From Riptortus pedestris (Eukaryota > Arthropoda > Insecta > Hemiptera > Alydidae), in NCBI GenBank assembly GCA_019009955.1, contig CM032229.1, positions 143,605,501 through 143,669,500 of the forward strand: a stretch of 64,000 nt of DNA, written 5' to 3'. The translations under genes were made by a program, and so were the position numbers. How positions within the stretch are numbered: position 1 is the first letter of the stretch; each line of letters begins with the position of its first letter. This document shows, one piece after another, positions 1 through 11,904 of this stretch. The notes beneath the pieces are model-generated. The model worked only from the letters and a program-made list of their open reading frames with translations. It ran no database searches and was not told the DNA's origin.

Positions 1-457
1 TTAGCTAATTTTGTACAGAAAACCTTCAGCAAGCCTTTCATCAGATTTTTGCTCCAGCATTCTTCTCATCCAAAGGATATCAAATTTTTGGCAACTCTTC
101 TGTTGCTTTCTTCAGGCCAGCCAAAAGATGGCAACCAATGAGTTTGTTTAAAATTATGAGCTGTTTTCCCAGAGAGAAAGTTTTTGAAATTGTAGGAATA
201 CTCTGGAGCCAAACCTCTGGAGGTTGCCGAAACATCTGACCTTGTGGGATCTTGTGGAGTTGTCTTAATCATTCACAGGTTGTTACAAATGAAACCCTTT
301 CCTTAAGGATTCCAAAGTCCATCTTGATTGAGAATCCTCCATTCGAAGAACATTTCTCAAGTTTTGTTTCATCTTTCTCAGTTGTCGCTAGCCATAGTTC
401 TGATTTTTTGAAAAACTTGTGGACACAACGTGACTTCCTTTTACTCCTATTAGATTA
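1..457 (-). pseudogene. Coding-like remnant at the left edge, frame-broken
   Basis: Three minus-strand open stretches follow one another in different frames. The first (about 455 down to 269) has no ATG at its start and encodes a lysine-rich peptide containing KKSELWLATTEKDETKLEK. The second starts at an ATG at 272 and runs to 66. The third runs from about 81 to a TAA at positions 3-1 and contains RRMLEQKSDERLAEGF. The amino-acid make-up is more protein-like than chance AT-rich translation, and the change of frame suggests a decayed gene or transposon ORF. An AG after a T-rich stretch near 458 could be a splice acceptor, so a real exon is the alternative. I do not recognise a family. The remnant reaches the window edge, so more may lie outside. 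Confidence 0.22.
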
Positions 458-720
458 AATAAACAAAATGTTTTGCTGCACTTTATTTCAAATTATTTCA
501 TTTGAATATTATATTCGATATCTCCATTCCATTTCTTCTGAGCAAATATGGTTGTTCGGGAAATCGGAAAAGCCAAATTTTCTAGTACAACAATAATTTA
601 ATTACTATGCACAAAGAAGTAAAAATTTTACTGCTTCACCTTATTTTTATGCAAATAATTGATAATGAATCATATGAAAACCTATCAATAAATGTTTTTC
701 TAACATGCAAAAATGTAATT

Positions 721-790
721 TGCAGGGATGAGATTTGAACATTCTGATTTATTAAATACTCTGCCGATATCCAAATGCTAAGGCTGATTT
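721..790 (-). repeat. tRNA-like segment, possible SINE head
   Basis: Read on the minus strand, this segment has an A-box-like start (TTAGCATTTGG), then GGCAGAGTATTTAAT, and a B-box-like GTTCAAATC about 35 bases further on. That layout is typical of a tRNA or a tRNA-derived SINE. The T stem does not pair well (about 3 of 6), so it is not a functional tRNA. It differs from the main SINE family of the window. A chance match is possible. Confidence 0.3.
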
Positions 791-960
791 AAATAGCACA
801 GTTTGTTAGATAGATTACAAGTATAAAAAAGATAAAAGTCAATTAAGCTCATAAATAATGTATTTATTGAAAGGCTCTGATATGAATTAGAATACTGTTC
901 AAATAAATAAAAAAAAAACTAAAAATAAAATAAAAAATGCGGATACAAAAACTAAAGAGG

Positions 961-1030
961 TCGTTAATTAGGTTGTCTTGAGATATGGGATCGTGCAAGA
1001 CAATAGTCTTGTTAACCATTGTTTGATTCC
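961..1030 (+). repeat. Duplicated ~70-bp segment, copy 1
   Basis: It aligns with 2541-2610 along its length with a one-base gap. Shared blocks are GTTAATTA, TTGAGATATG, CAATAG, CTTGTTAA and ATTGTTTGATT, in the same order and spacing. By eye about 50 of 70 bases match. The flanks do not match, so this is a short duplicated or dispersed unit. Function unknown. Confidence 0.6.
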
Positions 1031-1467
1031 CCTATCGCTAACAGCGAATATATCCATTGCTTCTTTCAATGTTTGTTTCAAGGCGAATCGACGGTGCTCA
1101 TTAATCCTATCAAAATTTGTAATTCAACATTTAATTGTTCCTATTTATTTACTTTTTTTTGGGAGGGACGAAAATATATTTCCCAAGTTAAATATATTTA
1201 TGCCTTTGTTCAACTTGATCTTCTATTTGGAACAATATGGCCCAGTTTTATTGAGTGAAAAATATAATAATTAATGCACATGTTTAATTTGGTTATGTCG
1301 TGTTTATTTATGTAAAAATAATTATTTCTTTATTTTTCTGAACCTTGATATTTCAAAAATATTTAGCATGGTTTTTTAGAGGCCGATGTCAAAGTTTGAT
1401 CAGCATTTAAACTATTAGATTCTGGGGGATTCTTTCAAATGATTTAGTCACACCTCTTTTATATATA

Positions 1468-1505
<38 letters not shown>

Positions 1506-1839
1506 GCTAAAATCTCCTATCTACCATAAGTTTTATTTCAAGTTTACATAGGCTTCTTATTACAGAAAATATGGAAAATATATTGTGTCAGGTCAGCAAA
1601 AATTCCAACAAGTAAAATTTTTGCTCACCACCAGTGAAACTGATTTTAATTAATGTTACTCAGTTTCAGTAATCTATTTTTTTAATTGAAATTGAAGAAA
1701 GTCAATAACTCAGCTACGTTTTCTTGGATTCCGTTTACACAAAATATTCTTCCTTTTAGAGAAACTTAAGAAGAAGATTTAAAATTTGATGTTGTATTAT
1801 AAAGTACTACAGAAATTTAATAACACATTATAACGATAA
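1031..1839. other. AT-rich stretch, no gene seen
   Basis: Short chance frames on the plus strand at 978-1274 begin inside the duplicated unit and have no recognisable domain. A (TA)n tract lies at 1460-1502. Nothing else stands out. Confidence 0.5.
1460..1502. repeat. (TA)n microsatellite
   Basis: Alternating AT over about 40 bases with one TTT interruption near 1470. Confidence 0.9.
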
Positions 1840-2227
1840 AAAATAAGAATAATTTCCAATTTATCATTAGGGTACCAATATGCTACGACACTTGTAAAGT
1901 ACAATAAAAATGCCTTACGGTTCCCTAAACTTCTTCGTTGGGCCAAATGTTCCTCTGTTCCTCTCCGGCTTCACCTCCAGCGGTCTCTACGACCCACAAG
2001 TGCTAATTCTGGTAACTCTTTGGTACGTTCTTTAGGCTACATATCGCTACTACTGTTGATCTAGCAAGAGACCATAGTTGCAAGGCTGCGTAATTTGAAG
2101 AAGGTAGTCGAAGAGATACCGAAAATTTGCGAAGAGACTCCCGGAGCTGGAAAGCTGGAATGGAGTTAGTGAATAATAATGTAATGAAATAAATTTCTAG
2201 TTATTCCTTGATGCAAAAAAAAAAAAA
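1840..2227 (+). pseudogene. Retroposed 3' end with AATAAA and poly-A
   Basis: One plus-strand frame is open from about 1840 to a TAG at 2167-2169, interrupted only by a TAG at 2062-2064. Its last 34 codons read as a typical charged, soluble C-terminus (NLKKVVEEIPKICEETPGAG). The upstream part includes KYNKNALRFPKLLRWAK. After the stop come AATAAA at 2188-2193 and a run of 13 A at 2215-2227, about 21 bases downstream. Stop codon, polyadenylation signal and poly-A at this spacing are the mark of a reverse-transcribed mRNA or LINE 3' end. The internal stop argues for a dead copy. A second frame (1910-2035, 41 residues, ATG start) overlaps it and is probably a shadow. I do not recognise the parent gene. 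A real last exon is the alternative, but then the genomic poly-A would be coincidence. Confidence 0.42.
2188..2193 (+). promoter_or_regulatory. Polyadenylation signal AATAAA
   Basis: AATAAA 19 bases after the stop at 2169 and 21 bases before a 13-A run. Confidence 0.45.
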
Positions 2228-2540
2228 TATCCAATGATCTTTTGTATATTTTTCTCAAGAGATTTACTAAATAAAATAATGAGAACTAATTTAGTGTTCA
2301 TGTACATTAATCTACGTATGGTTATTCATTGGGATAATGAGTTGCAACATTTGTTGTGCTATAATTTTAGATTAAATCGAGCTAGTCAGAATAGTACCGG
2401 TTATTAGATTAGTGATAAGAACTAATTATCTGAGGGATGACGTCAGTAGATACGGGGAAATGTGATTGGTGACAGATAATTCTAGAAGGGCTGAGGGATT
2501 GAGGGGGGTCGTGTTCTTCAGGGTTCGGGGGATGGAGCAC

Positions 2541-2610
2541 TAGTTAATTATGGCGGATTGAGATATGTGGACAGGCAGCACAATAGCCTTGTTAAGGCAT
2601 TGTTTGATTG
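2541..2610 (+). repeat. Duplicated ~70-bp segment, copy 2
   Basis: This is the partner of 961-1030. In this copy CAATAGCCTT, a three-base loop and AAGGCATTG can form a hairpin of about nine pairs with one bulge. In copy 1 only the outer CAAT/ATTG pairs remain. Confidence 0.6.
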
Positions 2611-2719
2611 TATTATATGCAGGGCCTTGCATCGGATGCACAATGCAGTCGGCCTCTGTACACAGCCACCGCTCCAGATTAGAGGATTGCAGGGGATCCG
2701 TATGTTTGTCGGTCTGCCT

Positions 2720-2744
2720 GTCTCTCTCTCTCACGCTCTCTCTT

Positions 2745-2794
<50 letters not shown>
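2720..2794. repeat. (CT)n microsatellite
   Basis: CT dinucleotides over about 75 bases with two short interruptions (CACG, TTG) in the left half. Confidence 0.92.
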
Positions 2795-2796
<2 letters not shown>

Positions 2797-3300
2797 GTTT
2801 CTAGCGGCCCGGGTTATACACAGTGTTTGTGTTTGCCCGCCCTGAAAGGGAGGTTCCGCCGTGAGTGTGTCTCATCCCCGGCCGCTTCTCATGTTGATTG
2901 TGTGTCGTACCCCGTATTGGGATTCAGTTCCTGTGTTAAGGCTCTACTCTGACTGATGGGGGTACCTACCCCTGGTCGGCGGATCCTATTGACTCATTAC
3001 CAGCCTGAATAATAGTTGAACATTCGGTGCCAATTAGCAATGTATCTGTATGCAAGGCCAATCAGGAGGCTGTGCAATACCCTAAAACCCCAGCCAATAC
3101 CAACGGTCTGCATCCTTATCACATAGCCTAATGCATTATTTCCATCTAATAATCAACACAGGTCCACCATATTGCCTCAAATATGTCCGCATTGTCCCAT
3201 CAACCATTAATCCCAAACAAGAGGCTGACCCACATTGACATTGCTGCAAATGTCTTGCAAGGCATTATAACAGTTCTGCATGCAACCAACTGCTGCAACA

Positions 3301-5480
3301 GGTCCTATATTATGTCTCTTATACTTGATTTCCTTTGCTGGAATAAAAGAACTGATGCTTTTAAAGATAACAATAATCATATTGTGCATTTCAAGCGGTT
3401 TTCTTCCCATGATATTAGGCCATATTGTGGAGCGCTTAACTTAAAAAAAAATACTACTGGGCTCTAATACTCAAATAATATTCAAGCTCTGACCACTATT
3501 CAAAAGAGCTTTACAAAATACAGAAAACTGACTTCGAAATCTATCTTATAAACGTATACACTACTGCTTTTGCTAGCTGTCCCTAGATCCAGGGCGTTAC
3601 CACCACACCTTCAGGTCACTTGAGTTGGTGCTCCTTCCTTTCATGTATGCCAGGTATTATAAGCTGATTCAGATTGTAGTTTTTGGCGATTACATATTTC
3701 CTACTAGTAAATCGTTTATCTGGGAGGAAGCTTAGAAGTCAATATAGAATGGGAAGCATACTGAGGTTGGGCATCCGGAGTAAGAAAAGTATGGCTAGGA
3801 TCAGCGACGGATGGTCAAAAATGGTGGTAGCAGAAGCCATTTCTTTCAACAAATAAGAATCAGAGTTAGGACGTAGTTAAAAATTCAACTTGACTATAAG
3901 AGAAGCAAGATGATATGGATTTTAATTATAATTGAATTTTAAACCTTGTATTATTCGAGGTTTATCTTTTACCTGAACTAAATTTGTTAACTTCAAAAAT
4001 AAATAGTAAAATATGTTTTTTATATCAGGTTCCACTTTCCATCCAGTCCGTTGTTCCGAGTTTAATACTTGCTGGCATATAATGATGAAGTATGTAGAAT
4101 CTGAGCTGGTAATAAGGTGTTAAAAAAATAGAAAAGTGAAAGAAAAATTGTAGAAAAACTTTAAAAAACTCCCCCGAGTTAAAGAAAGTCAAAACATCAA
4201 AAGTTTGACGAGAACGAAAACATTGAAAAGCTGCATAAGCGGGAAGAGCGGAAGGTTGGATTGCATAGGGAAAATACTTTGTAAGCCCGGAACAAAGTAA
4301 GTCGGCGTCAGGCCATTTTGAAAGTTACTTTGATGTAAAGGGGCAAAATCATTGTCATAAAATAGTTGTGTGCTCCGGGCTAAGAGCTCACCATTAAAAA
4401 GTTGCCGGCCATTCGGAGCTGCACTTTAGTCCGGGGGGGGGGGTATGCAATCCTCCGACCCCCCCCCCCCACCAACGGTTTTATCATTCTTCGGATATTC
4501 TCTTCTCCCTTTTAATTTATCTCCCTCTAGCCTATATTTCCACCCCTCTCTCACTGATATAATGTCCGTATTTCGCTATAAAAAAGGAGATTGGGTGTTT
4601 AACGATCTTACTTTCAGTTGCTCTTTATTCCTTGAATCTTGTTTTAACCCGAGGAAGATGGATAAAGAGAAAGAACTGGTAAAATAAAAAAATAAAAAAA
4701 ACCGTTCTTCCTTCTTGTCTAGAAAAGAGGGGACGGGATGGACTGAACGCTTCAGCGATAAGAAATGCAATATTTCGTTATGCACCTCTAAAAAAGTTTC
4801 AACTTCTGAAATATGCTGCATTAACTTATACAAGGGAATTATTCTCCTCAAAATTACAATTACCATTTTTATTTTGTTCTCAAGAAATGCTTAGCAATGT
4901 AAAAGGTTGAAATAAAATTTATATTTGTTCTGGAAAAGCTAAAGACGACTCGGCTTATTGCAGCCCTTTAGAGAATATGTTATTCAGTTATTCAAATTAA
5001 GTTCTCAATTGTTCTTTTTTCTTGAGAATTAAAAGGTATTGAAAGTTTTCAAAAGCCCTTCGTGTTGGTCAAGGAAAGAACTGAAATGTACCTTGAACAA
5101 AATCAAGGATTGAAGCTTCTTCAGGGAGAACATTTACGTGTAACCTTACCAGGTTTCCTTAGCAAATTTTGGGAGGTCATAGATGAAAAAAAAATGCTAA
5201 AAGAACTGTTCAATACTTCATATGTGGATTAGACCTCCAGTAGGTAACATATTACTATAGGTTTTCTTAAAAAAATAATGTTAAAGGAATAAACAACAAA
5301 AAACTCTGTTTATAAGTGTATAACTCTTATAAACAATGACACTCTTAAGCGGAGTTGGATTATAAAAAAAATAGAATGAGATGAAAAAATAAATTGGGAA
5401 AATAGCTTTTCATTTATTTATGAAATATTTAGCTTTTGATTGGGTGGCTAAGCCTTTGGATTATAGAATGCCTTTATAAA
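3301..5480. other. Mostly AT-rich, no convincing gene
   Basis: An open plus-strand frame from about 3576 to a TAG at 3732-3734 encodes roughly 50 residues (including LELVLLPFMYARYYKLIQIV) without an ATG at its start; I cannot place it. At 4433-4470 an 11-G run and a 12-C run face each other. Frames at 4445-4866 are low-complexity. Confidence 0.4.
4433..4470. repeat. G11 / C12 inverted homopolymers
   Basis: Eleven G (4433-4443), fifteen other bases, then twelve C (4459-4470). The runs can pair as an 11-bp hairpin, or the G run can form a quadruplex-type structure. Confidence 0.7.
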
Positions 5481-5720
5481 AGTCTATCTCTGGCTCGTTC
5501 CCTCGTCCCTTTTTGCCCCTTATAAATCGTCCAATTATGACTGATGCAGTCCTCCCCCCACCCCTCCGCTGCGTTTATACTCCCCTATTTATTACCGGTC
5601 TCATGCACCGGATGCATACTGCACTTTTCAGCGGTCCTTCATTTGTGAGCGTCATTTTATTGAAAATTATAGGGGGGATGGGGAGGGGCCTTTTGCCAAT
5701 ATTTCGGCACTAATTGTCAC
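5480..5720. other. GC-richer island with palindrome
   Basis: Pyrimidine-rich, with CCCCCCACCCC and a TGCACCGGATGCAT motif at 5604-5617 that resembles the palindrome at 2628. The 66-residue frame at 5513-5713 has no recognisable feature. Confidence 0.35.
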
Positions 5721-6699
5721 ACATTTGATCAGGTGTAATGACCACGAACCAATGCAATACACCTGATTAATTGGTCACTGCACTTCACAACACCTTTTAC
5801 TGGCCTATTTACTCCAATTATTCAGGTTGACTACACCAGCACAATTATTATTATTATTATTTTAATTTTGTCTTAAACGCATAACTAAGGCAATGAAAAA
5901 TAACCAATCTCTCATTTTCCGAGCAAAAAAAATTATAATTAACCCACTTATTAACTCTATAGTGCTTGAACTACAGTTTTTACCAGACAAACACAAATTT
6001 CAGAAAACTGGGCTAAATATAATTTATTCTATTATTATGTTTCTATTATTGTATTCATTCTTTGTATACTTTTATTTTTATAACTTATATAGTTAGGACA
6101 ATGGATTATAAAATCTTATCACCTTGAATCAATGTAATGGCCTTGTAGTACATAGAAAATTACAACATATTGACAGAGTTGTCTATTACTTTTATTTTTT
6201 GTTTATCAATGTATTCCGTCCGTAATGATATATTTTCCCTGTTAACAGGTCATTAATGGCAATGTATCATTGTATTTATCGGTTCCTTGAGTATTACTTC
6301 CAATAAATCCAGACAATCTATCTGATATAGAGAATAATAAGTAATTCAATGAATTCTTAACGGTTTAATAGTTACCGTAATGGATTATTATCAGGTAAAA
6401 AATGCGTTGGATAACTATTTAGTGCGCAAAGATAGGCAACTATTGTAAGTGCAAACACTTATTTATAATTTATTTAGAAACTTTTTCTGCTGCTACAACA
6501 ATTTGTTATTCAGAGTTTAGTGATAATAATAGTTTTCCGCAATACGACAGACTATCCTTATGCTTGGTTTGTTTTCTAATGAGGGCATTGGATGACGGGT
6601 TTAGTATGGAATCTATGATAATCTTCACATTTCTACCATTCACGCTTTCAATTTTTTTTTATGTCCATAAACAACATAACTAAAAAATTAACGATTATT
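5721..6699. other. AT-rich, no gene seen
   Basis: Only AT-rich sequence and a 67-residue hydrophobic chance frame (5893-6096). Confidence 0.5.
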
Positions 6700-6850
6700 A
6701 AAAATTATTTAGTAACGACATTCATTAAAGAACGTCCTCCCCTGGCTGAAGAAAATCCCACCCTGGCTAGAAAAGGGTGGTAACCTGTAGATAACCCGTC
6801 CCAATTAGCCTGAGTTGCAAAAAGTGGACGTTATTAAATAATAATAAAAA
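6700..6850 (+). repeat. SINE (Leu-tRNA-like family), 5'-truncated
   Basis: Matches the body and tail of the SINE defined by the copies at 41648 and 41936: TTTAGTAACGACATTCATTAAAG, then CCTGGCTAGAAAAGGGTGG, TAACCTGTAGATAACCCGTC and AAAAAGTGGACGTTATTAA. The tRNA-like head is missing, as expected for incomplete reverse transcription. The tail grades into TAATAATAAAA. Confidence 0.75.
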
Positions 6851-7199
6851 AAATTAACGGATTTTTTTTTTTTTTTATGTTATGAGACTTCAGCCCCAGA
6901 AACCCACCACTCAATATATTCTGAGTAACAGGTTATGTCTATGCTTTGAGTCTTGCTTATGTTGTGCCAGTTTGACCTACAGTTATGTCCAAATGTACTA
7001 AATGTATACAGTCGCTGTGAGAGGAACTTATGTACACATTATGATCTCTTGAAACGTTGAGTCTTCTTGGCTAATTTATTTGTTTGACTTTGATACTCAT
7101 TTTATTTATTAATACTCCGTATATTTCAAGCAATTTGACCATTTGGTTTCTACGGATTTAATTTGAGGGAAACGAGGACGTTTTCTATTTGGAATCGGA
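6851..7199. other. No gene seen
   Basis: AT-rich; begins with a 15-T run near 6860. Confidence 0.5.
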
Positions 7200-7860
7200 T
7201 GGAGGTGCTAGGCTAGGTTCGGCACTCCACATCGGATCAGAGGCCACTAACGAACGCCATTATAGATTAATTAGAGATCAAACAGAAGCTCGTTGACCAT
7301 TCAGCCATGTGGAGAGTCAAGCTGGCTAAGTGGCGAGAGAATTCCCCCCACTCCTCTTACCATATGTATAAAGTTACAAGATACTACATTATTGAGCGAT
7401 GCTGGTGGTAGTGGGGGTGCGTGATACATTAGTAACATCCACTTGCTTTTGGTGGGTATGCATAACCCAAAACCCCTCACCTTTCAACAGATAGAAGATC
7501 GTCCTTCACTTAACAAAAAAAAAAAAATACACACACACAAAAAAAATGGTGAGTGGTGTAAGAGGAAGAAAAAAAGCTTGCATTATTCCGCCGAACAACA
7601 ATAACAAATACTTCTTCCGCTCTTGTTTGAAATACGAGCAACCTCAGAGGGACGCCCACACTCGCCCTAAACACAAACACACAAGCGGAGAAGGATCTCT
7701 CCCTCTCTCTCTTCCTCCCTTCTCTCCCCACCCTCTACCCTTCTGCTCCTCCTCCAATCCCCGGACGGTGAAAAGTGGAAGAGACATTAGGTGAAAAAGA
7801 AGATTGAGAGGGAGAGAAGGAAATGGTTCGGAAAAGAAACACCGATAAAGGCCCATACAT
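7200..7860. other. Island of balanced composition, no gene
   Basis: Balanced composition with purine/pyrimidine-rich blocks. Overlapping frames on both strands at 7510-7856 are low-complexity (Arg/Glu- or Ser/Pro-rich) and are products of composition. Possible regulatory island. Confidence 0.35.
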
Positions 7861-10800
7861 CACAACCGAGACCCGGCTCAGATAAAAACTCAGAATTAAA
7901 CGAGAAGAGAAAAGAATATATTAACATAAAAATTGTCTGGAGCTTTTTGGATTAAAGGTAGGACTTCCCAGATTATTCTTTCAACCCTCCAGCCTGGAGA
8001 AGATAAACCCGGACTTGGCACCTTGTAAATAAATGTAAGAATTATTGTCAAACATAAAGATAAAAGAAAATATAGCAAAAGATGTATTAAGGACATTTTT
8101 CTTTAAAGAAATACGCCAAGTTAAGTTTATCTTCTTCAAATATTGATTGATCAGGAACTCTAAAAAGGTTTCTACCGGCATTTTAAAAATATTAAAAACA
8201 TTAGTCTTTTGATACATTTGTAATATTTTTGCTGGGAATGTTAATTTCCAACATCTGTTTAGAGCATTAACGTAAAAAAAGAAAAATGTAATTTCTTTCA
8301 GATAGAAAACTTAAAGTTAGATTAAAAATAATGAAATAAGACAAACTGAATTGCATAGTGACATAAATTCGGATAATTTTGTTGTGAGAATATTTTCTGA
8401 TATTTCAAAAATATATCCCGTTCTCGTTCAGCGTACAATTCTCTTAATAAACTTCTATTACGCATCATTCATAGTTATTATTTATTTACTATTTATTCAA
8501 TAATAGCATCCAAAACAAATGTTTCTCTCAAACTATGAAAAATACCTCATTCGTTTCTAAACTACTTACTCAGCCAATTTATACTGTATATATCTCTTAC
8601 AATATTTTTATTTATCGAGATAACGGGTGTCATACACATACACAACATTATAATGTTTGGATTTAATTATTATTTAAATTTTAGTTGTTTAAGCAGGTAA
8701 TGCTAATGTTGTAGCAAATAATTGCATGCTATTCATTTACAGAACTAATTTATGAAATATCCCTTGAAGCATCAATATTTTTTATAGAAACATTGTTACT
8801 TTCATTGCTTGGCTTAGTGAAGAAATAAACATCTTGCTGTTAAACAATATAACGTATTTTACAATAAATAAAGCCCAAGAGCTTAGAAGTTGTGACTGGT
8901 GTCGCATTGAGAAAATGTTAGGTCTGATGAAGGCCGGCTATCATGAAGAGAGTGATCAGTTTATTAAATATTCCATTAATTTATATTTCAATTAAGAACT
9001 AAACCCTCGAGAAGAGAATGAGAGGCATTTTCTGGACTTTGGGAGAACAATTTTTTCCTGCTGTCAAAACTTCATTAAAAATCTAATTTCATTTTATTCT
9101 CAAACAAATAAACGCTGTTACTGAGAGGAGCAGAAATAAGTGCGCTGAATGACCCATTCGTTCTCGTTAAACGTATTCCTCGAAAACAAAAATATTCTGG
9201 TTAATTAATTATTATAAAAGAGTTTGATTTGGAATTCTCAGTTTTAATGGTTGGAGGTTTGTTTAGAATAAACTCTTAAAATCTTTAGGCAATTTTTTTT
9301 CAGGCATATTTAACATTTAAAAGGAAAATAAAATTTTATTCTTATATTTCTTCGATTTCGTTACTTTTCCCTCTAAACACGGTTACACAATTGTTTTACA
9401 TTTCAAAAAAATAAGTTAAGATAAAATACGGTCCTGTTTGATAATGTAATCACTGTATTCAAAAATAATTCAATGCTAGATTATTTTTAATGTAAACCAG
9501 ACATATGATAAGGTTGGACAATATGTTTATTTCTAGGTTATAATGTATATATTGATAATTCATTACCATGGCAATGTTTAGGACATTAATTATAATATTA
9601 TTATAAAATGTACTTAATTAACATTATCTAAACAAAATATTATTTCCAACCAAAACTTGCTTATATTTTTGAAATCCATTTATCAAATAAACGGTTGTTT
9701 TTTAATGGCATCTAACGTCAGTATGCTGTGCTCAGAGATTCCTCTAGATAAGACTAACCTTAAACTGAAAATTAATAAAATAATCTATGTTGTCGGCCTA
9801 TATATTTCAATTTGTTTTTAATAATATGTATTTATTGTTCCTTTATTTTATAATATACTATAGTCATGTAGTTTGGTATAAACTATACTTCATAATGGAC
9901 AAAATAAAGCGCGAAAAGTAAAATTTATAATGAAATATAGTAATTTAATTCTGATTATTAAAAATGTGGTAAAGAATTACCGGAACAAGTACAAAACAAA
10001 AATTCAATATTATTTTTTTTAGTCTGGATCATTTTTTCATAAAGAATTGTTCAAGGTGTTGTAATGTAAAGTTATGTCTTAGCAGTAAAACTTTATTATC
10101 ATTGTACCCAGTTGTCTAATTTCAATGTAGATTCAACGATATTTTGTAGAAAATATTAAATGGTGACTCCCTGCTTAATCCACATCGTTTATCGCATCCA
10201 AGTAATATTTTTCCCCCATTTTTTGTCGAACACAGAACATATGTTAAATATATGGAGACTAACGCTGTAAAACTGTAGTTAGGTAAGAGTGTGCGAGTTT
10301 TACCGAAGATTGCCGAGTGCAGGATGCCCAGTTATTTAATTAATGTTTATTTTATTTCACTTACCCCTAGCCTTCCCCCACCACCATCCCCCACCCGCAA
10401 GGGCCGCCCCTTCTTTAATTAAAATGTGAAACTAATTAATTAAACAAACTCTTTTCTTTTCCTTTTTTTTTTTTTTTTTTTTTAATTTTTCTCCCTTCCC
10501 TTTCTCATGAAGCTTGAGCGTACTAACACGGTGTGGAGGGTTAAGCAGTGGTCCCTTTTCATGGTGTATCCACAATTTCATATTAACCGTTTAAGTCTGT
10601 TTCAAACTCTCAATTATTTTTTGTGGTTCTTTAGTTAAAGTGATTAATTCAACTCGGTTTGTTTTTGTAAGTTAAATAAACACGGTCATTTAAACTTTTA
10701 ATTATCAAACGGCCATTGGTGGCGTGAAAACTCCTAACACACTTCATTTCTTTGCGCAATTTTAGAGTAAATAAGATCATATAAATAAATTAAAAAATAC

Positions 10801-11849
10801 TTCAACTAATTTGAAGGGAAGACACTTTTACTAGCAAACCAATGAATCTTTAAAATTAAGTACTTATGGCGAAGTACTGGTTATGAAACTCACAGAAGGT
10901 TATAAAATCCGTCTTCTGGAAACCCAGAGCTTGACACAGATCATAATCTAGTTCGAAGATGTCTTTTAAGTAAAAGGAGTGTTAAACTTCTAACGAAGAA
11001 TTCTGAATTTGTATAATCTGAGGCTCATTGAGTATTTTGAAAAAAATGTTTTCAGGAGCACTAAAAATAAGGAATTTTTTTTTCATATTTTTAATTGTAA
11101 TATTTTTGAATTACTTTCTACATGTTTTTAATAAACTATCCCAAAATTTAATTAGAGTGGCTTTACAAAAGTTTTTGTTTCATGTCTTGGAATTTATTCA
11201 CTAAATGTTGATTTGCACATGTAAAATTGATTCCAATGAAGTGTCATCAATAACCAAAAGCTCATTAGTATTTACTTATGTTAATTATGGTCTGATTGTT
11301 TGTTTGTTCACACAAAAATTCCTTTTCGTAAAAGCGGATTTTTTTCTCTTTTTTCTACAAATTGGAATCCATATAAATGGGACTAGATTTGCTTTGCATT
11401 AGTCTGAATCGTAAATTTGAGTAACAATTGTTCAAACAGTTCATCCGTTTTCCTAGCCTGTATTTTACCCGGTTCTGTTTAATTCTATACGCCCGGTTAT
11501 ATCTTTGGATCCTTTTTTTTCGGTTTGGATTGCTTAATTTAATAAACGAAAAAATTCTCGTGGAGCTGGACAAGATAACCCAATTACATGCGCGGTGGCT
11601 CCGGGCAAGTTAAAAATGCATTTACTCTGATATATTGACTGTAAATTGGAGTCGTCGTCGAACAAAACTGTTTTTGACGTCCGGAATATCGAGTTAGTGT
11701 TTAGCATTTCAGTCATGTTTTTATGGTAAAATTTCTTTTTTTTTTTTTCGGCATACCCTATTCTGTCTAAATTCCTCGATTGAAAATAAAGCCATCAATG
11801 TCTCGATTGAAAATGGTTATTTCTGCCAGAATATATGACGTGTATGGGA
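7861..11849. other. Long AT-rich stretch, no gene seen
   Basis: Nothing coding-like. A GC-richer patch at 10360-10420 (poly-C motifs) is followed by poly-T at 10463-10483. Frames at 11205-11716 overlap on both strands and have no domain. Confidence 0.5.
10463..10483. repeat. Poly-T tract
   Basis: About 21 T in a row. Confidence 0.9.
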
Positions 11850-11904
11850 GTTTAAGCAAATTTCCCTTAAGCGAATCAATAGCTAAGGTTGAGCTCATGA
11901 CATA
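11850..11904 (-). repeat. Palindromic-ended family, 3'-end fragment
   Basis: Reads as the reverse of the family's right end: ATTTCCCTTAAGCGAAT corresponds to the terminal palindrome, followed by the reverse of TCATGAG...CTCAATAGCT. It is diverged, and the rest of the element is not recognisable here. Confidence 0.55.

Larger units (their letters stand above)
2400..3300. other. GC-richer island, regulatory-looking, no gene
   Basis: Base composition is clearly more balanced than the surroundings. It holds a perfect CRE-type palindrome TGACGTCA at 2438-2445, a GATTGGTGACAG block, the second copy of the 70-bp duplicated unit, a palindrome TGCATCGGATGCA at 2628-2640 and a (CT)n tract. No frame looks coding; the frames at 2540-2950 run through the CT repeat. 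A conserved regulatory element or promoter is plausible but not shown. Confidence 0.35.

Noticed and set aside
8920..8960. GTCTGATGAAGGCCGGCTATC as a retroelement end
   Set aside because: The word is short, with no poly-A or coding debris near it.
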